Shown here: positions 1 to 6,445 of the stretch, piece after piece
Layout: each line of letters starts with the position of its first letter
Numbering within the stretch: position 1 is the first letter of the stretch
DNA from: an uncultured Peptococcaceae bacterium
GTDB taxonomy: Bacteria; Bacillota; Desulfotomaculia; Desulfotomaculales; Desulfallaceae
Direction of reading: 5' to 3'
NCBI GenBank assembly: GCA_913064925.1
Contig: CAJYBN010000107.1
Coordinates: forward strand, 1-9,339
DNA length: 9,339 nt
Program-made: the position numbers and the translations under genes
Notes under the pieces: generated by a model
The model's input: the letters and a program-made list of their open reading frames with translations, nothing else
Told to the model about the DNA's origin: nothing
Databases searched by the model: none

Positions 1-44
1 GGCACCGCGGGCTGGCAGCGTCCCGTGCCCGTCATCCGGCTAAA

Positions 45-68
45 TAAAAAACCGCCCGGCAATGGCGG
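45..68 (-). terminator. Intrinsic terminator downstream of the DUF362 gene
   Basis: Read on the minus strand, a G+C-rich hairpin (CCGCC at 68-64, GGCGG at 56-52, seven-base loop) is followed at once by six T residues (51-46) and then more A/T. It lies about 80 bases past the stop codon of the leftward 4Fe-4S gene, in the right orientation to end that transcript. The stem is only 5 bp, but the uninterrupted T-tract makes it a convincing terminator. On the plus strand the T-tract would precede the stem, so it does not act rightward. Confidence 0.75.
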
Positions 69-92
69 CGAAGTTGTTGACAAACCATTTTG

Positions 93-131
93 GGCGCTTC
101 CGTTCCTAGAGCGAACGACATAAGGAGCGCC
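93..131. repeat. Imperfect inverted repeat in the 3' flank of the DUF362 gene
   Basis: GGCGCT at 93-98 is complementary to AGCGCC at 126-131. Inside this pair, CGTTC (101-105) is complementary to GAACG (113-117) around a seven-base loop. The two stems are separated by unequal internal loops. It lies between the stop codon of the leftward gene and its terminator, so it could be a 3' UTR hairpin of that mRNA. It has no T-tract of its own. No function can be assigned. Confidence 0.35.
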
Positions 132-147
132 GGGTAACAACTCTTGG

Positions 148-1245
148 TTATATTTTAATCAACTGGTACTTCCTGCTGCCCAGGCCCATTTTTTCACCAT
201 AGGCCAGCTGTACTGACCAGTCAACGTTTTTATGCAGCGCGCCGAATTTATCCTCCACGTCGGGGCTCTCCTCCAGGCGGGAACCTTTAAGCACCTTTTC
301 CCCGTTGACCAGGTCAATGCAGGCCTGATCCAGAGCTATGGGGTCCAACGAGGCGGCGATGCCGATATCGCGCACGATCGGAGCGTCGTTATAAGTGCAG
401 CAGTCGCACTCGGGTGAGACGTTCATGATAAAGGAAAAATGTGCGGCCTTATTTTTTTTGTTTTTCAGTACGCCCATGGTGTATTCCACGATTTTTTCCT
501 GAGCAATGTTCGGCTTAGTTTTCCAGTTGATTTTAATGGCTCCTTCCGAACAGGTAACGGTGCATTCGCCGCAGCCCCAGCAAACTTTGTCGTCAATGGA
601 AGCGTGATCCTCGACGGTAATGGCCCCCGCCGGGCACCACTCGGCACACATGCCGCAGCCGATGCATTTTTCTTCCTTTACTTTAGGCAAAACATCAGAG
701 TGCATCATTTGCTTGCCGCTGCGGCAGCCCAGGCCCATGCCCAGGTTTTTTAAGACGCCCCCGAAACCGGTAAGCTCGTGGCCTTTAAAGTGAGTTACGG
801 AAATAATGGCGTTGGCGTGGTAAGCGGCGCTGCCGATTTTAACTTCTTTGAAGTGCTTGCCCTCTATAGGCACGTTGACATAATCCTTACCGGTCAGGCC
901 GTCGGCTATTATGAGCGGCGCGTTCACCACCGCAAAATCAAAGCCATTTTGTATGGCAGTTTCCAGGTGGTCGACGGCGTTGGACCGGGAGCCGACGTAC
1001 AGCGTGTTAGCATCGGTGAGAAAGGGCTTACCGCCCAGCTTTCTCACCTTGTCCACCATTAACCGCAGGAACTGGGGGCGAATATAAGCCAGGTTGCCCT
1101 TTTCTCCAAAGTGAACCTTCAGGGCCACCAAATCATTATTCTTGATAATGTTTTTCAAAGCCACCCGCTCGCACAATTTGGACAACTTATCCAGCAAGTT
1201 TTCTTTGCTGTTGGTTCGCAGATCAGCAAAATAAACTTCCGACAT
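148..1245 (-). CDS. DUF362 domain-containing 4Fe-4S binding protein
   Basis: A 365-residue, probably cytoplasmic iron-sulfur protein; no signal peptide or membrane segment is evident. Residues about 1-185 match the DUF362 style, with a KVHFGEKGN segment and a later HFKGHELTGFGGVLKN segment. Two ferredoxin-type 4Fe-4S motifs follow: C194, C197, C200, C204-Pro and C222, C225, C228, C232. The C-terminal part carries another cysteine cluster (C280, C282, C283), which may bind metal or a third centre. The start ATG follows an AAGGAGGG ribosome site with seven bases between. It is transcribed away from hpt and ends at the terminator at 45-68. DUF362/4Fe-4S proteins are common in anaerobes and are presumed to have redox or cluster-related roles, but the substrate is unknown. 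I see no direct evidence tying it to purine metabolism. The family call is firm, the function is not. Confidence 0.88.
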   Translation of the reverse strand: MSEVYFADLRTNSKENLLDKLSKLCERVALKNIIKNNDLVALKVHFGEKGNLAYIRPQFLRLMVDKVRKLGGKPFLTDANTLYVGSRSNAVDHLETAIQNGFDFAVVNAPLIIADGLTGKDYVNVPIEGKHFKEVKIGSAAYHANAIISVTHFKGHELTGFGGVLKNLGMGLGCRSGKQMMHSDVLPKVKEEKCIGCGMCAEWCPAGAITVEDHASIDDKVCWGCGECTVTCSEGAIKINWKTKPNIAQEKIVEYTMGVLKNKKNKAAHFSFIMNVSPECDCCTYNDAPIVRDIGIAASLDPIALDQACIDLVNGEKVLKGSRLEESPDVEDKFGALHKNVDWSVQLAYGEKMGLGSRKYQLIKI

Positions 1246-1272
1246 ATTAGCCCTCCTTGTTGATTAGTTTAA

Positions 1273-1278
1273 CATATA
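1273..1278 (-). promoter_or_regulatory. Possible extended -10 for the DUF362 gene
   Basis: On the minus strand, TGC followed by TATATG looks like an extended -10 element 28 bases upstream of the leftward ATG. No convincing -35 box is seen at the usual spacing (GGCATT would be the hexamer 17 bases upstream). The placement suits the leftward gene, but the call is weak. Confidence 0.3.
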
Positions 1279-1317
1279 GCATAAAAAATGGCTACAATGC
1301 CAGTTGTTTCTCACATA

Positions 1318-1347
1318 TTGACATTGTTTTTAGCCCTTTGTTATAAT
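1318..1347 (+). promoter_or_regulatory. Sigma-A-type promoter for hpt(-guaA)
   Basis: A perfect TTGACA (1318-1323) and a perfect TATAAT (1342-1347) are separated by 18 bases. Transcription should start near 1354, giving hpt a leader of only about 18 bases. The position rules out hpt starts upstream of the promoter, such as the in-frame ATG at 1288. The short leader leaves no room for a riboswitch ahead of hpt. Confidence 0.85.
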
Positions 1348-1371
1348 AACCCAGATTTTGACGCCGGGGGG

Positions 1372-1917
1372 ATGAACTTGCATCCGGGCATGGAAAGAGT
1401 TTTGCTATCCAAGGACGAAATAGAAGATAGGGTTAAAGAGCTCGCCCGCGCTATTTCCGAAGATTATCAAGGGAAAGAGCTGCTGCTGGTGGGCATACTT
1501 AAAGGTGCTGCGGTTTTTCTGGCCGACTTGATGCGCCACATGTCCATTGACGTGCGAATTGATTTCATGGCCGTTTCCAGTTACGGCGCGTCCAGTAAGT
1601 CAACGGGTGTAGTGCGCATATTGAAGGATCTTGAGCAAAGCATCGAAGGCCGCCACGTGCTGGTGGTGGAGGATATCGTGGATACCGGTTTAACCCTTAA
1701 CTACCTGTTGGAAATTTTACGGGCCAGGGATCCTGCCAGCGTCCGCATTTGCGCGCTGTTGGACAAGCCATCCCGGCGTGAAATAGAGGTGCCGGTTGAT
1801 TACAAAGGTTTTGCCATCCCGGACGAGTTTGTCGTAGGTTACGGGCTCGATTTTAACGAAAAATACCGCCATTTGCCCGATATTTACGTACTTAAAAAAG
1901 AAGTTTACCAGGGTTGA
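1372..1917 (+). CDS. hpt: Hypoxanthine (guanine) phosphoribosyltransferase
   Basis: A purine salvage enzyme that converts hypoxanthine or guanine plus PRPP to IMP or GMP and pyrophosphate in the cytoplasm. The protein is 181 residues, normal for bacterial HPRT. The PRPP-binding signature VVEDIVDTG is present: E100 and D101 correspond to the ribose-contacting acidic pair, and D104 to the catalytic base in known HPRTs. The loop segment with SSYG (about residues 65-68) and the C-terminal DFNEKYRHLP segment are typical. The reading frame extends upstream to 1288, but the promoter lies inside that extension, so a later start is required. ATG 1372 is given here, although the G-run at 1366-1371 touches it; TTG 1378, six bases past the G-run, and ATG 1390 are possible alternatives. 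guaA follows after 55 bases, probably in the same transcript. Confidence 0.93.
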   Translation: MNLHPGMERVLLSKDEIEDRVKELARAISEDYQGKELLLVGILKGAAVFLADLMRHMSIDVRIDFMAVSSYGASSKSTGVVRILKDLEQSIEGRHVLVVEDIVDTGLTLNYLLEILRARDPASVRICALLDKPSRREIEVPVDYKGFAIPDEFVVGYGLDFNEKYRHLPDIYVLKKEVYQG

Positions 1918-1972
1918 ACCTGCCCTGTACCAATGTAGTTTTTATAATAAAATAAAATGGAGGAATAAGTCA

Positions 1973-3514
1973 ATGTCTGTTCCGGGACAGGAACTCGTCA
2001 TCGTGCTTGATTTCGGCGGCCAGTATAGCCAGCTGATTGCCCGCCGCATTCGCGAGTGCCGTGTATTTTGTGAAATGCTGCCGTATACCACCCCGCTGGA
2101 AGAAATTAAGGCGAAGCAGCCGCGGGGCATTGTTTTTTCCGGCGGGCCATCCAGTGTTTACCAGGAACGGGCGCCCATGGTGGACCCGGCCATATACAGC
2201 TTGAACATACCGCTGCTGGGCATTTGCTACGGCATGCAGATGATGGCCTACCAGCTGGGCGGCAAAGTCAGCCGCGCGCAGCGGCGCGAGTACGGCCAGG
2301 CAGAAATTGAAATTCTGTCGGCCGGCGGGCTGCTCGGCTGCATGGACGACCGCGACCGGTGCTGGATGAGCCACGGCGACCTGGTGGAGGCTCCACCGCC
2401 GGGCTTTTCCGTTCTGGCCCGCACGGCTTTTACCCCCGTGGCCGCCATGGCCGACCCCGGGCGCGGGCTGTACGCGGTGCAATTCCACCCGGAAGTTGTG
2501 CACACGCCAAAAGGGCAGGATGTTTTGCGTTATTTTCTGTTTGACATTTGCGGTTGTTCCGGCACTTGGACCATGGGATCATTTGTGGAACAGGCCGTGG
2601 CAGAAATCAAGGAAAAGGTGGGCAGCGGGCGGGTGTTGTGCGCATTGAGCGGCGGCGTAGACTCTTCGGTGGCGGCGGTGCTGGTGCACCGGGCGGTTGG
2701 CGACAGGCTGACCTGTGTTTTCGTCAACCACGGCCTGCTGCGTAAGGGAGAAGCGGAGTCGGTGCAGGAGGTGTTCCGGGAACGTTTCAACATCAACCTG
2801 GTTTACGTGGACGCGTCGGAACGATTTTTAACCAAGTTGCGGGGCGTTACCGACCCGGAGCGTAAGCGCAAGGTCATTGGCGAGGAATTCATTCGCGTAT
2901 TCGAGGAAGAGGCGAGTAAGCTGGGTGAAATAGACTTCCTGGTGCAGGGCACCCTGTACCCCGACGTGGTGGAAAGCGGTACGGCCACTGCCGCCGTTAT
3001 TAAATCGCACCACAACGTGGGCGGTTTACCCAAGGACATGCGTCTGTCCCTGATAGAACCGCTGCGCTGGCTGTTTAAAGATGAAGTGCGCCGCGTGGGT
3101 GCCGAGCTGGGCATGCCGCAGAAGATCATTTGGCGCCAACCGTTTCCCGGCCCGGGCCTGGCCGTCCGCATTTTGGGCGAAGTAACTAAAGAAAAAGTAG
3201 CTTTGCTGCAGGAGGCCGACGCCATTGTAACCGAAGAAATCACCAAGGCCGGTTTAGACAGGGAAATCTGGCAGTATTTCGCCGTGCTGCCCGATTTGCG
3301 CAGCGTGGGGGTAATGGGCGACGAGCGCACTTATGCCCATACCGTGGCCGTCCGGGCAGTTTATTCAAACGACGGCATGACCGCCGATTGGGCCAAAATA
3401 CCCCACGATGTGCTGGGCAGAATATCCAACCGCATCGTTAACGAAATTAAGGAAATCAACCGGGTGGTTTACGACATTACTTCCAAGCCTCCGGCTACCA
3501 TTGAATGGGAATAA
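1973..3514 (+). CDS. guaA: GMP synthase (glutamine-hydrolysing)
   Basis: Converts XMP to GMP using ATP and the amide nitrogen of glutamine, the last step to guanine nucleotides. The 513-residue length is that of the usual single-chain bacterial enzyme. The N-terminal class I glutamine amidotransferase domain (about 1-195) has the nucleophile C85 in GICYGMQ and the H172-P-E174 pair. The ATP-pyrophosphatase domain has the P-loop SGGVDSS at 226-232. The C-terminal dimerisation domain ends in the usual PPATIEWE. GGAGG at 1959-1963 lies nine bases before the ATG. It is probably cotranscribed with hpt. A TATAAT at 1943-1948 lies just upstream, but no matching -35 is seen. No terminator follows the stop codon, so readthrough into the purE leader is possible. 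Confidence 0.97.
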   Translation: MSVPGQELVIVLDFGGQYSQLIARRIRECRVFCEMLPYTTPLEEIKAKQPRGIVFSGGPSSVYQERAPMVDPAIYSLNIPLLGICYGMQMMAYQLGGKVSRAQRREYGQAEIEILSAGGLLGCMDDRDRCWMSHGDLVEAPPPGFSVLARTAFTPVAAMADPGRGLYAVQFHPEVVHTPKGQDVLRYFLFDICGCSGTWTMGSFVEQAVAEIKEKVGSGRVLCALSGGVDSSVAAVLVHRAVGDRLTCVFVNHGLLRKGEAESVQEVFRERFNINLVYVDASERFLTKLRGVTDPERKRKVIGEEFIRVFEEEASKLGEIDFLVQGTLYPDVVESGTATAAVIKSHHNVGGLPKDMRLSLIEPLRWLFKDEVRRVGAELGMPQKIIWRQPFPGPGLAVRILGEVTKEKVALLQEADAIVTEEITKAGLDREIWQYFAVLPDLRSVGVMGDERTYAHTVAVRAVYSNDGMTADWAKIPHDVLGRISNRIVNEIKEINRVVYDITSKPPATIEWE

Positions 3515-3538
3515 ATAATATTTTCGCCATTACTTTAC

Positions 3539-3567
3539 TTGACTAATTGTTTGTTCGCGGGTAATAT
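3539..3567 (+). promoter_or_regulatory. Probable sigma-A promoter of the purE operon
   Basis: TTGACT (3539-3544) and TAATAT (3562-3567) are separated by exactly 17 bases, each one or two mismatches from consensus. The predicted start near 3574 puts the whole riboswitch aptamer in the transcript and gives a leader of nearly 290 bases. A second TATAAT at 3587-3592 has no recognisable -35; it could be an alternative -10 with a start near 3599, which would also include the aptamer. Confidence 0.65.
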
Positions 3568-3610
3568 GAAAGTGGCTACATGTTAATATAATTTTAGGAT
3601 ATAACACGCG

Positions 3611-3728
3611 AGAGAAAGTGTACCTAGGGTTCCACGCCGGGTTGCCCGGCGGTTTGGTCCAAGCGGTACAGGCCGCACAGCTTTTACGAAAGCGCGGCTA
3701 CACCGGTCGGGATAAAAGCCCAGGCGGG
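3611..3728 (+). promoter_or_regulatory. ykkC subtype-2 riboswitch aptamer, probably PRPP-sensing (2b)
   Basis: The conserved ykkC-family core is readable. CTAGGGTTCC (3624-3633) leads into a perfect 7-bp hairpin (CGCCGGG 3635-3641 with CCCGGCG 3645-3651), followed by TGGTCC (3655-3660) and AAGC. P1 forms from TGTACC (3619-3624) and GGTACA (3665-3670), which are exactly complementary. The next helix pairs GCCGC (3672-3676) with GCGGC (3694-3698), plus an inner GCTTT/AAAGC stem. The highly conserved GGGATAAAAGCCC element lies at 3709-3721. The family is known to include guanidine, ppGpp, PRPP and nucleotide-diphosphate-derivative sensors. The place directly ahead of purE strongly favours PRPP, since the PRPP class is established upstream of Firmicute purine operons. 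No guanine aptamer is seen next to it. The aptamer class is read from conserved sequence and pairing; the ligand is inferred from context. Confidence 0.9.
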
Positions 3729-3772
3729 TAGGTTTCACTCTGGAAGAACCTGCTCCCTGGCTTTCGTATTTT
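3715..3772 (+). terminator. Riboswitch-controlled terminator overlapping the aptamer 3' side
   Basis: A long hairpin can be drawn with 18 pairs (two of them G-U) and two single-base bulges. AAAGCC (3715-3720) pairs with GGCTTT (3759-3764), AGG (3722-3724) with CCT (3756-3758), and GGGTAGGTT (3726-3734) with AACCTGCTC (3747-3755), around a 12-base loop. The tail TTTCGTATTTT (3762-3772) is a broken U-tract, so termination may be moderate. The 5' strand reuses the conserved AAAAGCCC of the aptamer, so aptamer folding and terminator folding exclude each other. Ligand binding should therefore allow readthrough (an ON switch), which agrees with what is known for PRPP riboswitches. Confidence 0.75.
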
Positions 3773-3835
3773 ACCGGCTGTTTCGAAGATGCGCGGCCGG
3801 TAATAATAACGGTAATAATAATCTTCATAATCTTC
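3771..3835 (+). repeat. Inverted repeat and two tandem direct repeats in the purE leader
   Basis: Past the terminator tail, TTACCGGC (3771-3778) is exactly complementary to GCCGGTAA (3796-3803). A 12-base unit CGGTAATAATAA occurs twice in tandem (3798-3809, 3810-3821), and a 9-base unit ATAATCTTC occurs twice in tandem (3818-3826, 3827-3835). The hairpin loop contains GAAGAT (3785-3790), complementary to ATCTTC in both copies of the second repeat, so a pseudoknot is possible. There is no U-tract, so it is not an obvious terminator. It ends 15 bases before the purE Shine-Dalgarno site. No known element is recognised here. Confidence 0.6.
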
Positions 3836-3861
3836 CATAACAATCGGCGAGGAGGATGACG

Positions 3862-4389
3862 ATGGGTACACCGCTGGTTGGTATAGTAATGGGCAGCGAT
3901 TCCGACCTGCCGGTAATGCGGGCGGCGGCAGACATACTGGACGAATTCGGCATCCCGTGGGAAGCGGTCATATCGTCCGCCCACCGAGCACCTGAAAAGA
4001 CAGCCGCTTACGCCAAGGAAGCCGCCGGGCGTGGCCTGATGGTCATTATCGCCGGTGCCGGCGGGGCGGCTCACCTGGCCGGGGTTATTGCCGGGCACAC
4101 GCCTTTGCCCGTGATCGGCGTGCCCATTGCGTCCGGTGCTTTACAGGGCGTGGACGCTCTGTATGCCACTGTGCAGATGCCTTCCGGCATACCGGTGGCT
4201 ACGGTGGCTATTAACGGGGCGAAAAATGCCGGCATTTTAGCGGCGCAGATTATCGGCGCTGCCAGGGAAGATGTAAGGAATAAAATTGTTGCTTACAAGG
4301 AAAAAATGGCCCGGCAGGTGGAGCAAAAATCGGCGTCATTACAGGAGCTGGGTATTGAAGCGTACCTGGCGGCAAAAAGAAGGGGGTAA
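3862..4389 (+). CDS. purE: 5-(carboxyamino)imidazole ribonucleotide mutase
   Basis: Catalyses the carboxylation-linked step to CAIR in de novo purine synthesis: class I enzymes rearrange N5-CAIR made by PurK. The 175-residue protein has the PurE landmarks GSDSD (11-15), SAHRAP with H41 matching the catalytic histidine, and GAGGAAHLAG (65-74). These look like the bacterial class I form. An ATG at 3856 is also in frame but abuts the AGGAGG at 3850-3855; ATG 3862 has normal six-base spacing and is preferred. It is the first gene of the operon behind the riboswitch leader, and purB begins four bases past its stop. No purK is adjacent, so the CO2-loading partner must be elsewhere or the step may run from AIR and CO2. 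Confidence 0.96.
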   Translation: MGTPLVGIVMGSDSDLPVMRAAADILDEFGIPWEAVISSAHRAPEKTAAYAKEAAGRGLMVIIAGAGGAAHLAGVIAGHTPLPVIGVPIASGALQGVDALYATVQMPSGIPVATVAINGAKNAGILAAQIIGAAREDVRNKIVAYKEKMARQVEQKSASLQELGIEAYLAAKRRG

Positions 4390-4393
4390 CGGC

Positions 4394-5686
4394 TTGATAG
4401 AACGCTACACTCTATCCGAAATGAAGGCCATCTGGTCGCAGGAGAACAAGTTTCGCAAGTGGCTCGAGGTGGAAATCTGCGTCTGCGAGGCCCTGGCCGA
4501 AAAAGGGGTCATTCCCGCGGACGCCTTGCGGGAAATTAAGGAAAAGGCTGACTTTTCGGTGCAGCGCATCGAGGAAATTGAGGAAGTGACCAACCACGAC
4601 GTGATAGCTTTTCTCACCTGCGTGGCCGAGTATGTAGGCGACGCCGCCAAATACATCCACCTCGGCCTGACTTCCTCCGACGTGTTGGACACAGCACTGG
4701 CGATTCAGATTAAGGAAGCCGGCGAGCAGATACTACGCCGCCTGGAAAGGCTGCGGGAGGTTTTAGCCGATAAGGCGCGGGAGCACCGCCACACCATTAT
4801 GATCGGCCGCACGCACGGCATTCATGCCGAGCCCATCACCTTTGGGCTGAAAATGCTACTGTGGGTGGCCGAAACCGAGCGCAACATTGAGCGATTGCGG
4901 CAGGCCATCGCCACGGTCAGCGCCGGTAAGATATCCGGCGCCGTCGGTACGTACGCCAACATCGACCCGTCCGTAGAGGAATACGTTTGCCGGAAGCTGG
5001 GGCTGCAGCCCGCCCGGGTTTCCACCCAGGTGCTGCAGCGGGACAGGCACGCCGCTTTTATGACTACCCTGGCCGTGATCGGCAGTTCCCTGGACAAGTT
5101 TGCTACGGAAATAAGAAACCTGCAGCGCACGGACATTTTGGAAGTGGAAGAATACTTCAAGAAAGGTCAGAAGGGATCATCCGCCATGCCGCACAAACGC
5201 AACCCCATCACGGCGGAACGGGTCAGCGGTTTGGCCCGCGTACTGCGCGGCAACGCTCTGGCAGCGCTGGAGAACGTGCCTCTCTGGCATGAGAGGGATA
5301 TCTCCCATTCTTCAGTGGAGAGGGTAATCATACCGGACAGCACCATCACGCTGGATTATATGATTTATAAATTTACCGGGATCATGGAAAATTTACTTGT
5401 TTACCCGGAACGCATGAAGCAAAACTTGCAAAGAACCCGCGGCTTGATTTTTTCCCAGCGCGTTTTGCTGGCCCTGGTGGAGAGGGGATTAAGCCGGGAA
5501 AAGGCCTACGAGCTGGTGCAGCGCAATGCCATGCGCTCCTGGCAGGAAGGCGAGGATTTTCGCCAGTTGCTGCTCGGCGACGGTGAAGTAATGGCCGTGC
5601 TGGGTAAAGACGAGGTCGACGAGCTGTTTGATTACAATTATCACCTTAAACACGTCGATGAAATATACAGGCGCTTCGGCATGTAG
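4394..5686 (+). CDS. purB: Adenylosuccinate lyase
   Basis: Acts twice in purine synthesis: it cleaves SAICAR to AICAR plus fumarate, and adenylosuccinate to AMP plus fumarate. The 430-residue protein belongs to the fumarase/aspartase superfamily. The three usual conserved regions are present: LGLTSSDVLD near the N-terminal third, RTHGIHAEP with the general acid/base candidate H141, and the flexible signature loop GSSAMPHKRNP at 261-271 with the catalytic serine candidate S263. The start is TTG 4394, giving an MIERYTLSEMKAIW beginning that matches Bacillus-type PurB, with GGGGG at 4382-4386 seven bases upstream. The frame runs back to 4286 inside purE, but that extension has no PurB-like sequence. 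The four-base gap from purE and the TTG start suggest coupled translation. Confidence 0.96.
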   Translation: MIERYTLSEMKAIWSQENKFRKWLEVEICVCEALAEKGVIPADALREIKEKADFSVQRIEEIEEVTNHDVIAFLTCVAEYVGDAAKYIHLGLTSSDVLDTALAIQIKEAGEQILRRLERLREVLADKAREHRHTIMIGRTHGIHAEPITFGLKMLLWVAETERNIERLRQAIATVSAGKISGAVGTYANIDPSVEEYVCRKLGLQPARVSTQVLQRDRHAAFMTTLAVIGSSLDKFATEIRNLQRTDILEVEEYFKKGQKGSSAMPHKRNPITAERVSGLARVLRGNALAALENVPLWHERDISHSSVERVIIPDSTITLDYMIYKFTGIMENLLVYPERMKQNLQRTRGLIFSQRVLLALVERGLSREKAYELVQRNAMRSWQEGEDFRQLLLGDGEVMAVLGKDEVDELFDYNYHLKHVDEIYRRFGM

Positions 5687-5710
5687 ATTTTTAACTGGGG
5701 GAATATGCTT

Positions 5711-6418
5711 ATGGAAAAAAAAGAAATGCTTTACGAAGGTAAGGCCAAGAAGATTTTCCGCACCGACAATCCGGGGTTATACTGGGTGGAATACAAGGAC
5801 GACGCCACCGCCTTTAACGGATTGAAAAAGGGCACCATTTCCGGTAAAGGCGAGTTGAACAATCGCATATCGGCTTACTTCTTTCGCCTGCTTAAACAAA
5901 ACGGCATAGAAAACCACTTCGTGGAGGAAAAATCCGCCCGGGAAATGGTCGTAAAGTCGCTGCAAATTATACCCGTGGAAGTGGTGGTGCGGAACGTTGC
6001 CGCCGGCAGTTTGGCCAAGCGGCTGGGCCTTGAAGAAGGCACTTTGCTGTCCAGTACGGTGGTGGAGTACTATTACAAGAGCGATGAACTGGGCGATCCT
6101 CTCATTAACGAGGACCATATCAGGGCGCTGAACCTGGCCGCCCCTGAACAGTTGGCCCACATCAGGGAAATCGCATTGCAGGTCAACGATGTACTGCGGG
6201 CTCACCTGGCCGAGCGAAATCTTGATTTGATCGACTTCAAGCTGGAATTTGGCCTGCACGACGGTGAACTGCTGCTGGGCGACGAAATATCGCCGGACAC
6301 TTGCCGGTTTTGGGACAAAAATACCCGGGAAAAGTTGGACAAGGACCGTTTCCGCCGCGATCTGGGCGATGTAGAGGAAGCTTACCGCGAAGTGTACCGC
6401 CGGTTGACCGGCCGCTAA
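5711..6418 (+). CDS. purC: SAICAR synthetase
   Basis: Joins CAIR and aspartate with ATP to form SAICAR, between the PurE and PurB steps. The protein is 235 residues, typical for the bacterial enzyme. Recognisable segments are LYEGKAKKIF at the N terminus (ATP-binding strand-loop-strand), DDATAFNGLKKGTISGKG, VEVVVRNVAAGSL, LIDFKLEFG and GDEISPDTCRFWD. An in-frame ATG at 5705 would add two residues; the GGGGGA site at 5697-5702 is spaced better for ATG 5711, so that is chosen, though the difference is small. It follows purB after 24 bases and precedes purF by 27. In Bacillus, purS, purQ and purL sit between purC and purF; none is here. Confidence 0.96.
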   Translation: MEKKEMLYEGKAKKIFRTDNPGLYWVEYKDDATAFNGLKKGTISGKGELNNRISAYFFRLLKQNGIENHFVEEKSAREMVVKSLQIIPVEVVVRNVAAGSLAKRLGLEEGTLLSSTVVEYYYKSDELGDPLINEDHIRALNLAAPEQLAHIREIALQVNDVLRAHLAERNLDLIDFKLEFGLHDGELLLGDEISPDTCRFWDKNTREKLDKDRFRRDLGDVEEAYREVYRRLTGR

Positions 6419-6445
6419 GGCAAAATGTAATGGAGGGATGAAACG

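Noticed and set aside
77..82. TTGACA on the plus strand, resembling a -35 box.
   Set aside because: No -10-like hexamer lies 16-19 bases downstream, and the next rightward gene is over 1.2 kb away.
1..123. Plus-strand frame open from base 1 to a TAA at 121-123, a possible 3' end of an upstream gene (about 40 codons).
   Set aside because: It runs straight through the minus-strand terminator hairpin and its A-run, has no recognisable family sequence, and is short enough to be chance.
1943..1948. TATAAT just upstream of guaA as a separate guaA promoter.
   Set aside because: The hexamer at the proper -35 distance (CTGCCC) does not match, and TTGAAC at 1914 is 23 bases away. It may be part of an A/T-rich ribosome-site leader.
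1970..2503. Long minus-strand frame (177 codons) opposite guaA.
   Set aside because: A shadow of the strongly supported guaA gene with low-complexity, family-less translation. Similar antisense frames opposite purB, purC, purF and purM were dismissed for the same reason.
3515..3610. A guanine riboswitch in tandem ahead of the PRPP aptamer, as known in some purine operons.
   Set aside because: The conserved purine-aptamer loops and core are not visible. The region holds only a promoter and A/T-rich sequence.
3651..3721. Folded G+C-rich segment that might be a tRNA.
   Set aside because: It lacks the tRNA T-loop sequence, anticodon arm geometry and acceptor pairing. It is fully explained as part of the ykkC-type aptamer.
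3583..4098. Minus-strand frame of 171 codons across the riboswitch leader and the start of purE.
   Set aside because: It lies opposite a conserved structured RNA and purE, and its translation has no recognisable domain.
4286..4393. Upstream extension of purB overlapping the end of purE.
   Set aside because: The extension is out-of-frame purE sequence rich in Arg, Lys and Trp. PurB homology begins at the TTG at 4394, which has a ribosome site.
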